Origin: Diphasiastrum complanatum
Taxonomy: Eukaryota; Streptophyta; Lycopodiopsida; Lycopodiales; Lycopodiaceae
DNA length: 64,000 nt
NCBI GenBank assembly: GCA_029204225.1
Contig: CM055099.1
Coordinates: 46,092,331 to 46,156,330 of the forward strand
Reading direction: 5' to 3'
Shown piece by piece: positions 34,451 through 47,040 of this stretch. The position numbers were made by a program, and so were the translations under genes. The notes under the pieces are model-generated. The model made no database searches, was not told the DNA's origin, and was given only the letters and a program-made list of their open reading frames with translations. How positions within the stretch are numbered: position 1 is the first letter of the stretch; each line of letters begins with the position of its first letter.

Positions 34451-35285
34451 GATGTAACCCGTCCACGGCAGGGCTCCGACCCGACTGCCTGGTGATGGCA
34501 ATCGTGTTCAGAGATCACTATTGTGGAATGAAAGGCCGGATGGAGCCGACTTAACAAGAGTAGCTACTGCTTCTCTCTACGGTTTAATTCTCTTCCAGGC
34601 GTAAGATTTGCTACTACAGATCTGTTGCAAACATATAAACAATAGATAATGTTGAATAAAACAACAGCGGGAATTTATCTATTGATAGCATGCATTCAAA
34701 TATTACAGATCATACACATCACTGAACAGACCATTGAGAAAATTGCTTCTATATCATAACTCAATTTACATTACAATTCTTGAGTGCTGTCTGTTTCCCA
34801 GATCAGCGTGTTGGCATGAGAGAGATGTTCTCTTCTCGCGAATAGTATGAATAATCTGTAAACTCGCTCTGGAGCTATCTCAGACTGTCTGCCTGTATTT
34901 AGTCCGTGATTGTGTGTGTCTTCATCTACATATTCAGCATCCTTCATTAATCTCTTTATGTGATCAATTCAGGGGACTGATTAAGTTAGAAGATCTAATC
35001 AAAAGAAATGCATTCAGTTTTCTGTCATTGTCCTCTCTGTGAATCATCTGCCTTCTGCCCGTTGCACTTGTGCCTTCACGCTGTAGGCCTTTGCTTTTGC
35101 TTAAAGACCCTTTCAAGTTAAGGGTAGTACATTTGCTTTTCAAGGGCACCTTCAATTTTTTCCCAAAAAAGGAGAAAAACGAAAAAAACACGAAGGTAGA
35201 GATCTGAAAATGATTTTAAGGCATTCTAAGGACAGTGTCGCTTTTTCTCGAAAGGCGAAAAACACGACAATATGGCAGAAATCTT
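34451..35285. other. Unassigned insertion between copia relics
   Basis: More GC-rich at 34451-34560 than its surroundings, no protein homology. Sharp boundaries with copia coding sequence on both sides suggest an LTR or a non-autonomous element, but no terminal repeats were found. Confidence 0.4.
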
Positions 35286-35289
35286 TTCT

Positions 35290-37540
35290 AGGCTCTGGTC
35301 AAGAGTTCGTAGCCCACTGGATCTCCGTCATCCATTGTCTTTGACTCATCAAATCTGATGTCTCTAACAATCTTGATCTGTCTGCTGTCAGGCATGTAGA
35401 TCCTGTAGTATGATGAATGAACATCATATCCTATGAGGAATCCCTACTCCACCTTTTCATACAGCTTCTTTCTTTTGTGATCTAGAATGTGGGCGTATGC
35501 AATGCATCCAAAAATGCGCACATGTGTCAAACTTGGTTTGTTGCCCCACCAAACCTCGTGTGGTGTGGTATGTGTAATGCTGGATCTACCGATCTTGTTC
35601 TGCAAATAGTTGGCTGTAGCTATTGCTTTATCCCATAAGAATTTGAATGCCTTTGAATAGGCCATCATGGATCTTGCAGCTTCCATGAGAGTCCGATTTC
35701 TCCTCTTTGCCACACCATTGTGTTGTGGTGTGGTGTGTAGGCTGTAGTCTTCAAGTGAAGTATGCCTCTGCTAGTGCAAAACTCGGCAAAGCGTTTGGAG
35801 ACATATTCTCCTCCTCTGTCTGTTCTCAGCTGCTTCACCTTCTTATCAGTCCATTTCTCAGCCCAATTCACAAACTTTGTGAGTTTATCCAGGGCCTCCA
35901 ATTTGTTGTGGATAAAATACTTGGTTGCAAACTTGCTGAAATCGTCAATGAAAGTGATGTAGTATTTTGAAAATCCTAGGGAGACCACATCAAACGGTCC
36001 ACAGATGTCAAAGTGTACCAGTTCCAAGAGTTCTTTTGTTATGAAAGAGTCGTTGGTGAATGGTATACGTGACATCTTGCCTTTGTTATAGGCATCACAG
36101 GGCTTCAAGCATGCTGTTTGATGTTGATGCCAGTGAAAGCTCCGCTCCGACTAGCGTTGTATAGAGCGACTATATTCATGCAATACAGCCTCCTGTGCCA
36201 TGTAATATCCATCGATTCGTTGATCTGGTGAGTTTGTTCAAAAGGTACCGGATCCTGAGATGATACAGGTTCCCCTTTTGCTTTCCTGTTGTGACAAGAT
36301 GAGGGGTTGCAGCTTCAACCACTTCACAGGTATCGCCTTCAAAAGTGACTCTCAGTCCTGCATCTACATCTTAGCAACAGATAGTAGGTCCTTCTGAAGA
36401 GTGGGCATGTACAGAGTGTCTAAAGCCTTCTGTCTCTTCCTTTGGTGCTGCTGACTTTGTGTTTGGAACCATCTCCCAAGATTATGTATCTGGAGGATTC
36501 TGATTCTTGATAATCAGTGATCATGTGCCTCGTTGCCATGAAGTGTGACGTTGCACTTGAATCAATTATTATCTCTTGTGTATCTGAAGTTGATGTCGCA
36601 CAAACATCATCACACAAGCTATTGGGTTCTTGCCGTTGTTGGCTCTGTCTTCGGCCATCTTGGAGGACTCTGGTTCCTCCACATAGGACAAGCTACTAGC
36701 GCTCTCCTGTCTGCTCTGAGCTTTCTTGTTTCTGGGATTCTGGTTGCAGTCAACGGCTGTGTGACCCTTCTTGTGACAGTGGATGCACTCTATCTTTGGA
36801 TTGAGCCAGCACTTATCAACAGTGTGGCCTTCTCGTGTGCATCTCGTGCAGGTCTTCTTCTCACCGTTCTGTTGTCTCGATTTATTTCTGCTCTTCCAAT
36901 TGCTTTCTTTCGCTCCCTATGACTGCTGCTTTCGATCTTGTCTTTGGTTTGACTTCCTCTTAGGCTTGAAATTCTTCTTCTGCTTCTCTTTGTTGCTATA
37001 GAGAGCTTGATCAGAGCTATCCTTGTCATCAAGGTATTCACGGATTTCCACCTCTTCTTTGATCTCGATTATAGCCTTCTCAAGGGTCATCTGTGGATCT
37101 TTAGCAAGTAGTGTTCGGGTCATTTGAAACAATCTTGGTAGAGCTCTTAGCAGGTATGGGCTGCTTCTCTGCTGAGACTGCATTCTCTTCTCCAAAGTTG
37201 TGTAGTGAGAGGAACAGGTCCTTCATTCTTCTGATGAAGGAGGTGAGGTCTTTACCATCCCATCTGATATTGGTCAGTCAATCTTCAAGAAGCATAATTT
37301 GGCTTTGTGATTTGGTTTGAAATCTGGTCAGCAAAGCATCCCACGTTTCTCTTGCTTTGGAGAGTGTGGCTAGATCAAGTGTCAATTTGTCTTCGATGGA
37401 GGAGGATAGGACGGCTACTGCCTTGTCGTTCTTCTCTCTCCATTCTCGTAGCTCTTTGCCAGTGGTTGTGGGCATCTCTTCTGTGAAGTTTTTAGCACGT
37501 GTAAACTTCACCACACACCCTACAGGATCTTCCTGAGGTG
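35290..37540 (-). pseudogene. Truncated copia, gag to integrase
   Basis: From 37540 down on the minus strand: gag N-terminal half (VVKFTRAKNFTEEM, ELREWREKNDKAVAVLSSS, ARETWDALLTRFQ), gag middle, a CCHC-like knuckle region, protease with IIDSSATSHF (Ser where DSGA normally has Gly), gag-pre-integrase, integrase core (ELVHFDICGPF, YYITFIDDFSKF, LRTDRGGEYVSKRF) and the C-terminal end (RNRTLMEAARSMM, RIFGCIAYAHI). Frame changes occur at several points. Reverse transcriptase and RNase H are missing. It belongs to a different copia lineage from elements A-C. Confidence 0.85.
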
Positions 37541-37542
37541 TT

Positions 37543-38211
37543 GTGATTGCACAAGATTGATCAAAGAACAGTATGCTTGAAAAATCTAAGGCAAAAGCAC
37601 AATGGCATACATCTGATGAAAAAATCTAACTCTTCACTATGAGAAATGAATGTCAAAAATGATTCTAAGTGTTCAGTATGGGAAAAAGAGGCTGCTCTCG
37701 AGTAGAGAGAAAAAATCATACATAGAAAACTCGAGTAGAGAGAGAATGAGTCCAAAACACCAAAATCTCAATATTCACAATATGGCAAAACATGCCCAGC
37801 GTTCCCTACATGAGAGAGACTCGAATTCCTATAGTGGAGTTGCATGGAAAGTCCACTTAACTAAACTAATTCACCTACCAGAGATCCACATGTGTAACTG
37901 CATGCATGTATGGTGCATGTACTGCATGTCAACTCATAAAATTGCCTAGACATGTGTAGATCATAGAAACTACTTTGCATGTTGCATGCACTGATTGCAT
38001 GTGGCTTGCATGCATACAGTAAGACTTTGCATGCTATCAAAACATCTGCATGTCATCATAATTGAGCCTATCTAACTCAAATCCAAGCTACACTAGAAGG
38101 ATATGTGCTCAATTCACACTCCTTATATGTACAACATGAAATCTAGTGGAAATTATCATGGACATGACCCCAAACTCGAGATAGGAAGATAATATTTTAA
38201 TAATCTTCACA
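37543..38211 (-). repeat. Probable 3' LTR of the copia relic at 38240-41395
   Basis: Ends with CTTCACA at 38211, followed by the polypurine complement CTCCTCCTT (38212-38220). The left limit (TGTGATTGCACAAG...) is approximate, taken from similarity to the LTR-like sequence at 30265. Confidence 0.55.
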
Positions 38212-38239
38212 CTCCTCCTTAAAGTTTATGTTCCTATCA

Positions 38240-41200
38240 ACATAGATTTTGAAATTAGGCCAAGGTTAGACCTCATCTATAAAGACATTCTTGAGTAGAG
38301 GCTTGGTGAGAAGATCTGCAACACAATCTAAGAAAGCAAGGTCATGACGACATCATCATCTTGAAGATGAAACATGCTCCAATGAGATCTCTCTTCCAAT
38401 GACTTTTTCTCTTACAAAATGATGAGCCACTTCAATATGCTTGCTCCTTGCATGAAAGACTGGAATATTTGCAAGAGCTTGAGCAGAAATGTTATCATTC
38501 TTGATAATTGGTAAATCTTCATTTGCATAACACTTAGGCTCCAAAAGTAGCCTTTTGATCCATAAAACCTCCTTTGTTGTGGTTGTAAGAGATTTGTATT
38601 CAGCTTCACAGGATGATAAGGAAATAGTTGTCTGCTTCTTTGACAGCCAAGAAACCAAATTTCCTCCAAGAAATATAGTGTAAGCACTTGTGGATTTCCT
38701 ATCCAACCTGTATTTTAAAAAATTTGAATATGAAAAAGCAATCAAAGTTAGATCTTATCCTTCATAGTATAGTCCATAATCCAAGGTAGAAAATATATAC
38801 CTAAAATCTCTTTTAGCCAACTTCCAATGATATAACTTTGGATCCTGCATGTGTTGACTTAGCTTATGAACACAAAAGCTTAGATCAAGCCTAGTCATTG
38901 TTAACCAAATAAGTGAGCCAATAAGACTCCTATAAAGAGTGATGTCCTCAAAAGATTTTTCATCATCTTTACTAGGAAATTTTACAGTGTGCTCCATAGG
39001 TGTATCTATGCCTTTACAGTTCTCCATATGAAATTTCCTGAGCATGAAAAGTGCATATCTACTTTGGCTTATATATGCATGACATTTCCAAAAATCTATT
39101 TCAAGGCCTAGAATATAGTGAAGGACTCCTAAGTCCTGCATTTTAAACTCAGTACCAAGTGCATGCTTAGTTTCTTCAACTAACTTCTCACTGTTTCCAC
39201 AAAGAATGATATCATCTACATAGATGAGAAGAATAATTACAAAGTTATCTACAAACTTATAATAGAGAGAAGGGTCATATTCACTTAGACAAAATCCGAG
39301 TGATATGAGATAAGAATTGAGCCTTGCATACCAAGACCTTGGTGATTGTTTCAATCCATACAGACTTTTGAACAAAAGACAAACTTTTGATTCATCACCT
39401 TGCTTCACAAAACCTGGAGGTTGCTCTATATAAATCTCCTCCTCAAGGTAACCATTGAGAAATGCATTAGAAACATCAAATTGGCACATACTCCATTTGT
39501 GAAAACATGCAAGAGAGATGAGTATTCAAATTGTTACCATCTTTGCAATTGGTGCAAAGGTATCTTCATAATCAAAACCTTTAATCTGAGAGTAGCCTTT
39601 AGCACAAAGTCTTGCTTTATACTTATTGATAGATCCATCATGATTATACTTGATTTTGAATACCCACTTACATCCAATCACATGCATGTTGTTTGGTGGC
39701 TCCACAAGCTCTTATGTGCTATTTGACATCAAGGCTTCAAATTCTTGGGTCATTGCTTCAACCCACTCCTTGGATTGAAGAGCTTCTTGGACATCCTTAG
39801 GCTCTTCATCTGATATAAAAAGTGCATGATAGGAAGTTTCACCTTCCACTTGCCTTCCTTCTTCATCATATGTGAGCCTCCTTGGCTCAGATCTTGCTCG
39901 TGTAGATCTTCTTGGTGTGATAGCTTGAATCTGCTCCTCCTCAAGCCTCGGCCTCACCTCTTCTTGAACAACATCAAGATTGATGATTGATCTTGCATGA
40001 GTCTCTTTGATCTGAACATCATCCAAGTTAAATTTCTGATCTTCATGGAAGACCACATCTCTACTAACAACATTTTTGTCAGTAGAGGGCAAATAAATCT
40101 TGTATGCTTTTTTAGTAGATGCATACTGCACTAGGATCTTCCTCTTTCCTAGTTTCTATAGGTACATGCACAAAGCATACACAGCCAAAAATCCTAAGAT
40201 GATCTACCTTAGGCTTTTTCTTATACAACATCTCAAATGGTGTCTTTTCTCCTATTGCAAGATTTGGAAGCCTATTACAAAGATAGTTTGCACATACAAC
40301 TGCCTCTCCCCAAAATTCTTTAGGCAAAGAAGCTTCCAGCCTAATGGCTTTTGCACATTCACACAAAGTTCTATTTTTTTTCTCAGCAACTCCATTTTGC
40401 TGAGGAGTATATGAACAAGAGAACTCTCTTTAAATACACACACTCTCACAAAAGTCTTTAAACTCATTGGAAGTGTATTCCCCTCCACTATAACTTCTTA
40501 AAGCTTTTATCTTGAAAGGAAACTGCTTCTCTACATAAGCTTTAAAAGTAAGAAAAACATCATAACCATGGCTTTATAAGACAACATATAGATCCAAGAA
40601 TGTCTTGTATAATCATCTACAAAAGAGACAAAGCAGTTGGCTCCTCCTTTGCTCTTAGTTGATGAGAAATAAAAATCTGAGTGTACAAGTTCAAATGGTT
40701 GCTTTGTCTTGATACATGATCTAGGAAAAGGCCTTATGTGTGACTTTGCCAACACACAAGCTTCACAAGGTAGAAGCTCCTTTGATAGTGTCTTTGGTAG
40801 ACCAACAGCTTTTCCTTCTTTGACCATAGATTGCATGGCTTTGAAATTGGAATGACCCAATCTCTTATGCCACAGATCCTCCTGTAGGACCTTGGTCTCT
40901 TAAGCAACATCTGAAATGTTAGCACTCTCCCTAGAATCTAGTTTGTAGAACTTACCAATTCTAGATCCTCTAGCAATAACTTCATTTTCTCTGGAGATTA
41001 TACAATTGAAACTTGACATCCAATCCACTATCAAACAACTGTCCTATACTAATGAGATTCTTAGTCAATTTAGGTACATACAGTACATCATGTAAGCAAA
41101 AAGATTCTGATGATGATGCATGTAATGGAATGCTACCTATTCCTTCTATCATACACTCTACATCATTAGCAATATAGATTGACCTTTTTGCACCTAGATA

Positions 41201-41395
41201 TGGCATGAGATTAGTGAGAGAGTTCCTAGAACTAGACATGTGAGAACTAGCCCCACTATCTATCCACCAGGCTTCTTCATTCTTAAAAGGAAAAGATGTT
41301 AAAGTAGACATCATTAATAAATCCTCTCTTTCACTCTCTACACCCTCACACTCATCCTCATTAGTAAGGTTAAATACATTATTTGATTTTATAAA
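38240..41395 (-). pseudogene. Copia relic, protease to RNase H
   Basis: On the minus strand: protease AWWIDSGASSHMSSSRN with DVLYVPKLTKNLISIGQL (40982-41300), pre-integrase and integrase start (MGHSNFKAMQSM, CEACVLAKSHIRP, FVSFVDDYTRHSWIYML, 40531-40860), integrase end (CECAKAIRLEASLPKEFWGE, 40112-40366), linker (39712-40131), reverse transcriptase with FDVSNAFLNGYLEEE and LLIYVDDIILCG (38755-39489), and RNase H (38356-38745). Frameshifts and stops separate the blocks. Gag is missing; homology ends near 41395 with a sharp junction. It is the close relative of the plus-strand relic at 61245-63647. Confidence 0.9.
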
Positions 41396-42240
41396 CAAAC
41401 ATCGAGTAAATGGAAAGATTATTATTGTAATGAAATTAGATGAATCCGAAATCATCAAAGGTAAAAAATTGGAACGAGTGAGTGTCACTTTGATGAACAA
41501 AATTTCATATACCGATGATCAAACGTTTAGTGTTCAATCGAAAACTCACATATGGTGGTTGGCTGCATTCCAAGTATACTTTTCAATTTTTATTTTTTTT
41601 CTAAGCAAAAATATTAAGCACTTTATCATTGATGTTGTTTCATATCAACTATGGAAGACCCCTCAACCACATCAAACTTATGATCTCGAGTAGAGCCATT
41701 AAAAGTTTCATTGTTACCTAGGTTATAGACTTGGTCCTTCAGCTTTACACCAAGGTATATCTACTAGGATTTTAAAGGTTTTTTTCCATATATTTCATAC
41801 TATATTATATTTCAAAGATGCACGAGTGATTCTAGATTCACAATTCGAATTGTGATCCAAACTGCAATTCGTGAATCACTCGAAAGTTGTGAATTGCCAT
41901 TGTCAAAGGATTAGGATTAAATGGGTTTCCAGTAGTTTTAGGTCCAATATCGGTCAATTAGGATCTCATTTATATATAACGAACTACGTATACCATAAAC
42001 TTGACCCAATTGGCATCAACTTGTGTCAACCTCAATGCAAAAGTCATGAGCCAACTAATATCAAAACCTAATATGCATTGAACCGTAGTGAACCATAACG
42101 AAACTTATTAAACCGTATCAAACCCTAGTAAACCAGAGCAAACCCTACTCAATCGAAGCAAATGCTTGCTTTGGAGTGGCAGAGATGGCTACATAAGTCC
42201 AACTTATTCTGTATAGAAGCATAATACACACACACAGACA

Positions 42241-42289
<49 letters not shown>

Positions 42290-43913
42290 GATTGTATATA
42301 TATAGATATAGATATATGTAAATGTATATGTTTTTGAGATTCGCTACAACATAGTTAATAAAGTTCAAAGAGGAAAAACCCCAAAATAGAGTTTCCCACA
42401 AGGTTCCAGGCTCTGAAAAGCTGAGGTCCTAAAATGTTCTAATATAACTAAGGCCTAGAATTAAGGTTGGTTGTTTATGGAAGTAGTCGAGTAAACATAC
42501 TTGTTTCAAATAAAAAAATATTGACCTTCTCAACAAAACCAAGAGAATTTGCACAATGGTAGCACCATAACATTCTTCTCATGACTTATACAAAATGGTG
42601 CTTATGCCTAATTATCTTTTTAACTAGTAGAGTATGAAACACAAAAAGGCAATGTATAAAGAGAAAAATCAATCACTAAACTGCTCTAGCCTCTATTCAT
42701 ATTTAGCCAACATTTCTCTTGATATGTTCATATTTAGACGACCGTCTTCCTTAGTTGAACGAAAATAACAGCAAACAAATAAAGCCAAAGAAGGTACCAC
42801 AAAGAACTTTTTCGTGAAATTATTGCATGCCCAATGTTTCTATTGTTGTGATTCTTATAATTTCTTATATCCACGACATAAAGATAGGACATGGGTGGCC
42901 TTCCTTGCAAAGGCAATAGTGTGTGTTCAAGTTGATCAATGTAGTTTGTTAAATAAAAAGTCAACGTTAAAGGAGGTGCCTAAATTTTGAAAGGCTATTT
43001 ATTATAGATGATACATTCTTTAAATATTGTTGGTCAGACATGCAAGTAATCATTCATCAATATTCATAGATGAGCATTAACATCATTAGCATACATTTTA
43101 TACAAAATAACATGCTTAAGTCACCTTTATGGTATACCACAAAGTTCATGTTTTGACTAAGCATGTACCTTTTGATTTATGATAAAAGAATAAGTCAATG
43201 ACAAAAGACCTATATACTTATTAATATCTTCTCTAACATCACAATCAAACAAGAAATCTCTCTAACTTGAAGTCATGTATGGCATAAGAATGAAGATGTT
43301 GCACCAATTTCAACTTATACACTGTCCAATGCAACTTTTGCAATTCAAACCCCTTGTGTGTTAATGGAGAACTCTAAAGACATACAGGACTGCAACAGCA
43401 CAATAGCTAAGAAGTATTGAAGGGGGGGGGGGCATGTAACAACAAAGGTTTTCAGCCTGTAAAACAAGCATCCTGGATATGCTCCCCAAGAAATCAACTA
43501 ACTAATTAGTTTCCTCCATGATCCATCATCCAAAAACTTGGGAATTCTCTAGTTTGCTTGAGAAAGGACTTGGCAAATAAATTTACATGTATGCTGGTTT
43601 CTTTAGATTGTTGAGCTTTATTTACAGGGGCCTTTGCTGTGCTTATATCGCTCTCTTTTGAGAATGGACATTTGCAGTGCTTATATCTCTCTCTTTTGAC
43701 ATGAATTTCAAGCTTGTACTAGAGTTGGTGCTATTTTGTTCATGACTTTCCGATAATTCTACTCCTGAAACTAGATTCGGCTGCTGAAACTCTCCCATTC
43801 TCATATTGAAACATAGAACTTATGTACTTGTTCAAGAGCAAGCCGTTAGATAGCAAATTAAACTTCAGAAAGAGGATGGCTTCAATATAAGGCTCTGTTA
43901 GGACGAGAGTTAC
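41396..43913. other. Intron 1 end near exon 1
   Basis: No gene recognised. Contains a (TG)n tract at 42245-42287, TA-rich sequence after it, a run of G at about 43422-43432, and at 41828-41900 a stretch rich in AATTCG/GAATC sharing GCAATTCGTGAATC with the hAT-type MITE, possibly a fragment of a related element. Confidence 0.45.
42245..42287. repeat. (TG)n microsatellite
   Basis: About 21 uninterrupted TG units, preceded by a short CA tract and followed by TA-rich repeats. Open frames across it are repeat artefacts. Confidence 0.97.
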
Positions 43914-44962
43914 CTGCTGCATTGTTGACAGAATCTCTGCTCCTGACCAGCGACAACACCCTTGGGAGCTTTAGCATGCATCTCGCATACTTTGTGGCGG
44001 CGGTGGTAGTCCTTCATATTGGATAGGTCTACCCTGCATCCCTCGACTTGGCAGCGAGGCACGGCTGTAGCTCCCTGGGACTGTGATCTGTGCTTCTTTC
44101 CTGAAGCTGTTGGGCTGCTGCTGCCACTGCTGTTGGTGGACAGGCCTGTAGATTGGCCCACTCCAAGTTCCACACCATCTTCAAAATATGTTCTTTTTCC
44201 GAGTTTGAGGCCGATGGGAAATGCTGCTGCTGAATTTGACCCTTCTTTGTCAACCCGAGTCGCGAGTTTGTAGTTTGGAGTAGCCTTGCTGCCTAGATGA
44301 ATGGACAGTTTTTCTAGCTGCACCTTTTCAGGAATTTTGTGCAGTTGGTTCGTGTAATTTTCTTCCGAGGAGCATGGATCTTTCTCAGCGGGAGTCCTGC
44401 ACATAAACGACTTGTTGTCAAAGGAAATGTTTGTGCTTGATGATTTGGCAATTTTGCATCCCGAAGAGATAGTTTCACAACGACGTTGGGGGACGCTTTC
44501 TTTGAAATTGCCCATAGCAAGCACTGCGCTTGCGTTGTTCTTGATAGATGTCCCCATTGCTTGCTCCTCGAGCGAATACATTGTCGGCTCCTCGTTGATA
44601 ACATTGTGTTCTGGATTGGCCATGCAATCGTTAACAGAAGAAGGGCCGTCAGCGCCTAGTCTTAGACTCGAAGAAAAAGCTCCTTTCTGAGATGCTCCAG
44701 CGCTTCTGATTAAACTAGCAGGTTCTCCAAAATATCCCCACTGGTTGCTTTGGAATCTCTGTCCACACTCCCCTCCGCGACCTGAGAATAATATGAAGTC
44801 TTCCCAGTCCCAATCTATGCGTCCTACAGGGCAAAACTCCCCTCCTTGCTCAGAGCTCCCCCCGTTTAGAGCAGCATGCTCCCATGATGAAGCCGGCCAA
44901 CAACCATCAAGACGATTTGAACTATATCCCTGACTGCTGTGATCAAGCATCTCCGAAGCCAT
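43914..44962 (-). CDS. SPL (SBP-box) transcription factor, coding exon 1
   Basis: Encodes residues 1-349 and two bases of Arg350 of a 698-residue protein. SPL proteins bind GTAC-core promoters in the nucleus and control phase change and organ development. Visible: [11 protein letters not shown] (51-61), an N-terminal motif common in SPLs; [13 protein letters not shown] (251-263), a conserved motif ahead of the SBP box; then the SBP box from Cys304. Zinc site 1 is Cys304, Cys309, Cys326, His329 ([15 protein letters not shown]). Zinc site 2 begins with Cys345 and Cys348 (FCQQC) and continues in exon 2. The start chosen is MASEML at 44962, with a good plant context (ATGGCT). An upstream in-frame Met exists at 45049, but CTTTCAG just before ATGGCT looks like a leader-intron acceptor. 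No frame break was seen. An orthologue name cannot be assigned from sequence alone. Confidence 0.95.
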
Positions 44963-47020
44963 AACTCTGAAAGTGGAAGTTGAATTTTGAGATTCGCAAT
45001 GATATGTCCCACAGCCAAAACAAGACAGCACCTGAACAAATGTGTTCAATTCAGGTTGGATACATGAAAGAGTCTATGGATCATCAGGAAGATGGACCCG
45101 ATCCAAAAAGTTTATGTTTGAGAAAAAAAAGCTTACGCTATGACCTTTATTTAAAGTTTTACAGCACAACTGCAACAAAGGTAAGAGCTAAATAAATACA
45201 AGCAACGTAGGCCTAATACGTTCAATTACAAGCTACGAGGGAGCGGTGAAATAGACTAAATTTCTCAACAGTGATGAACAACCTGACAATACTGTGATCA
45301 GTGTGACGTGGGAGTCTAAGTACAGCGAGAAAATACGTGTTCTGATAAACTTAAAAAACCGAAAGTGTCATAAGTGTGGGAGTTCATACGGTGTGGGACC
45401 TTGTGGATGTATGAAGATTGTTATGCGACTCTAGAAGGCTACAGCCAGCTGATATAAACTCACTGGAATTACCGCACCAACGTACACTACATAATCTTTG
45501 GCTAGCAATACACGCGAACAGAAGCAGATCAATTTGATCTGAGGTTATACTTGAGATGCGTAGGCGGATACATCGACGTACTTCTACGAAAAAAAGATAT
45601 AGATGCTGAATCTTGAGCTCAGTTCAGCTACCCAAGTTCAGCAGCCTATACTATTGAAGCTAGAGATATGCAGAAATAGGAAGTGCTAATTGCCTGCAAT
45701 CTCCGGTGTCGAGCTTCAAGACTTTACTGGACGTAAATGATGCTGACTCCTGAGGATGAGAATGTTATGTATCTTTCAATCTTCTTCAGTTGAACTTATA
45801 TTGTTTCCTGCACCAAGCAAAGGCACAAAAGACAGGAAAGACCTAAATTCAGAGAAGAATATTTAATTGAGAGCTGGGTTGTCTTCTTCCTGATAAGTGC
45901 TTCCTTAATTAAACTGTCGACTAAAATCAATCCGTCTTTCCCTCGCAGCCCTAAATTTCTCTTCCTAGGTGAGATTCTCATTCGATTGGGCTCAAACGCA
46001 ACCACAGATACTATTGCAGCCAAAGCTATCCCAGTCTCATAAGAATAAGAACTAGTCGTTAATAAGCTCCTTCAACACTGCGATTTGCAGCTTGCCCAGG
46101 AGGAAACATATGCAACGCCGTTAGAGTTGAAGCATAACTGTTAACACAGCACATGCACGCAGCACAACTACAAATTCTCCATAAAACATCGGTCAAAGAA
46201 AGCTATACAACGTAGAAAAAAAAGGCATCTGCTGATATTCGTACCTCTAGTATCTTGATTACGACCAGGTACGTTCTGTCAGACCGTGCTCCAAAATCTA
46301 GTGCACCTGCTACACAGATTCAGTGCCATTCTGGAAAAACATGAAAGCGATGTAAACCACTTGGCAAGGTATCACGCCACTATCAAAACAGCTACAGCAA
46401 AACTCACAGGCTGCACAGCAAAAGCAACACGCAAGCACATTGTACTCATCATCCGTATATCATTATACCATCTCAAAAGACGTGCAACGGAGACTCAGCT
46501 ACTTGCACATTTACAAATTACATAATACAACAAACAAAGACGCCTGCAGACTACCTCATTGCATCGGAGACATCCACCACCAGTGACCATAGCCAGCTCA
46601 AAAATGTAATCAAACAAAACCGGAACCAACCAGGAATCAAAGCCAAGCTTTGACAGCTGCCTAACACCAACCCAAATGGCTATGCATAACCATGATATGG
46701 ATCATGAATGATAGATCATAGGGGCCTGGAAGTTGAGAGATAGCGATACTGCAGCCGCAGTGCAGCGACACAGATAGTGATAGAGATGGCAAAGTTAAGC
46801 AAAGCTAAGCTAGTTTGAGAATTGAAAGGCGATGGCAGCTAAATGGGGTTGGGGATGATGATGGGTCTGTGCGGACATGATTCCTGCCGCCTGCGAGCCA
46901 ACAAAAGACACGAGAAATGGCTCCTCGAGTGGCGAGCTCGCTCGTGTGGAGAGCGTAGCTACTCAGTGCTCACTGCTCTCTGCCGGGTCGTCTCCTTGGA
47001 CGCGACCTCTCCGTCAATAC
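44963..47020 (-). other. Putative SPL 5' leader region
   Basis: Low-repeat, more GC-rich sequence (notably 46850-47010) upstream of the SPL start with no transposon homology. A possible leader intron runs from a GTAAGC donor near 45135 to the CTTTCAG acceptor at about 44967. Leader exons cannot be fixed without transcripts. Confidence 0.4.
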
Positions 47021-47040
47021 TATTATAAGAGTATTATATT
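47021..47040 (-). promoter_or_regulatory. Candidate SPL TATA region
   Basis: The minus strand has TATAATA-type boxes in an AT island directly upstream of the GC-rich leader-like stretch. Position and composition fit a core promoter; no other support. Confidence 0.25.

Larger units (their letters stand above)
13669..43913 (-). other. SPL intron 1, 30,245 bp, transposon-filled
   Basis: Lies at the conserved intron position of SBP-box genes, inside an Arg codon directly after FCQQCS. Donor AG|GTAACT is at 43913 and acceptor TTGCAG ends at 13669. If read through, the first intron codon after the split Arg is TAA, so unspliced or prematurely ended transcripts encode a protein truncated inside the second zinc site. 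Most of the length is transposon-derived, as listed below; all recognised copia pieces run in the host sense direction. Confidence 0.92.

Noticed and set aside
34441-34560. Possible tRNA or rRNA gene in the GC-richer stretch
   Set aside because: No cloverleaf arms, A/B box pair or rRNA core sequence could be read.
42204-42401. Open frame with Thr-His repeats
   Set aside because: Translation of the TG microsatellite.
44963-45049. SPL start at the upstream in-frame Met (45049)
   Set aside because: The extra 29 residues look unlike SPL N-termini and a splice acceptor lies just before the ATGGCT at 44962; kept as an alternative only.
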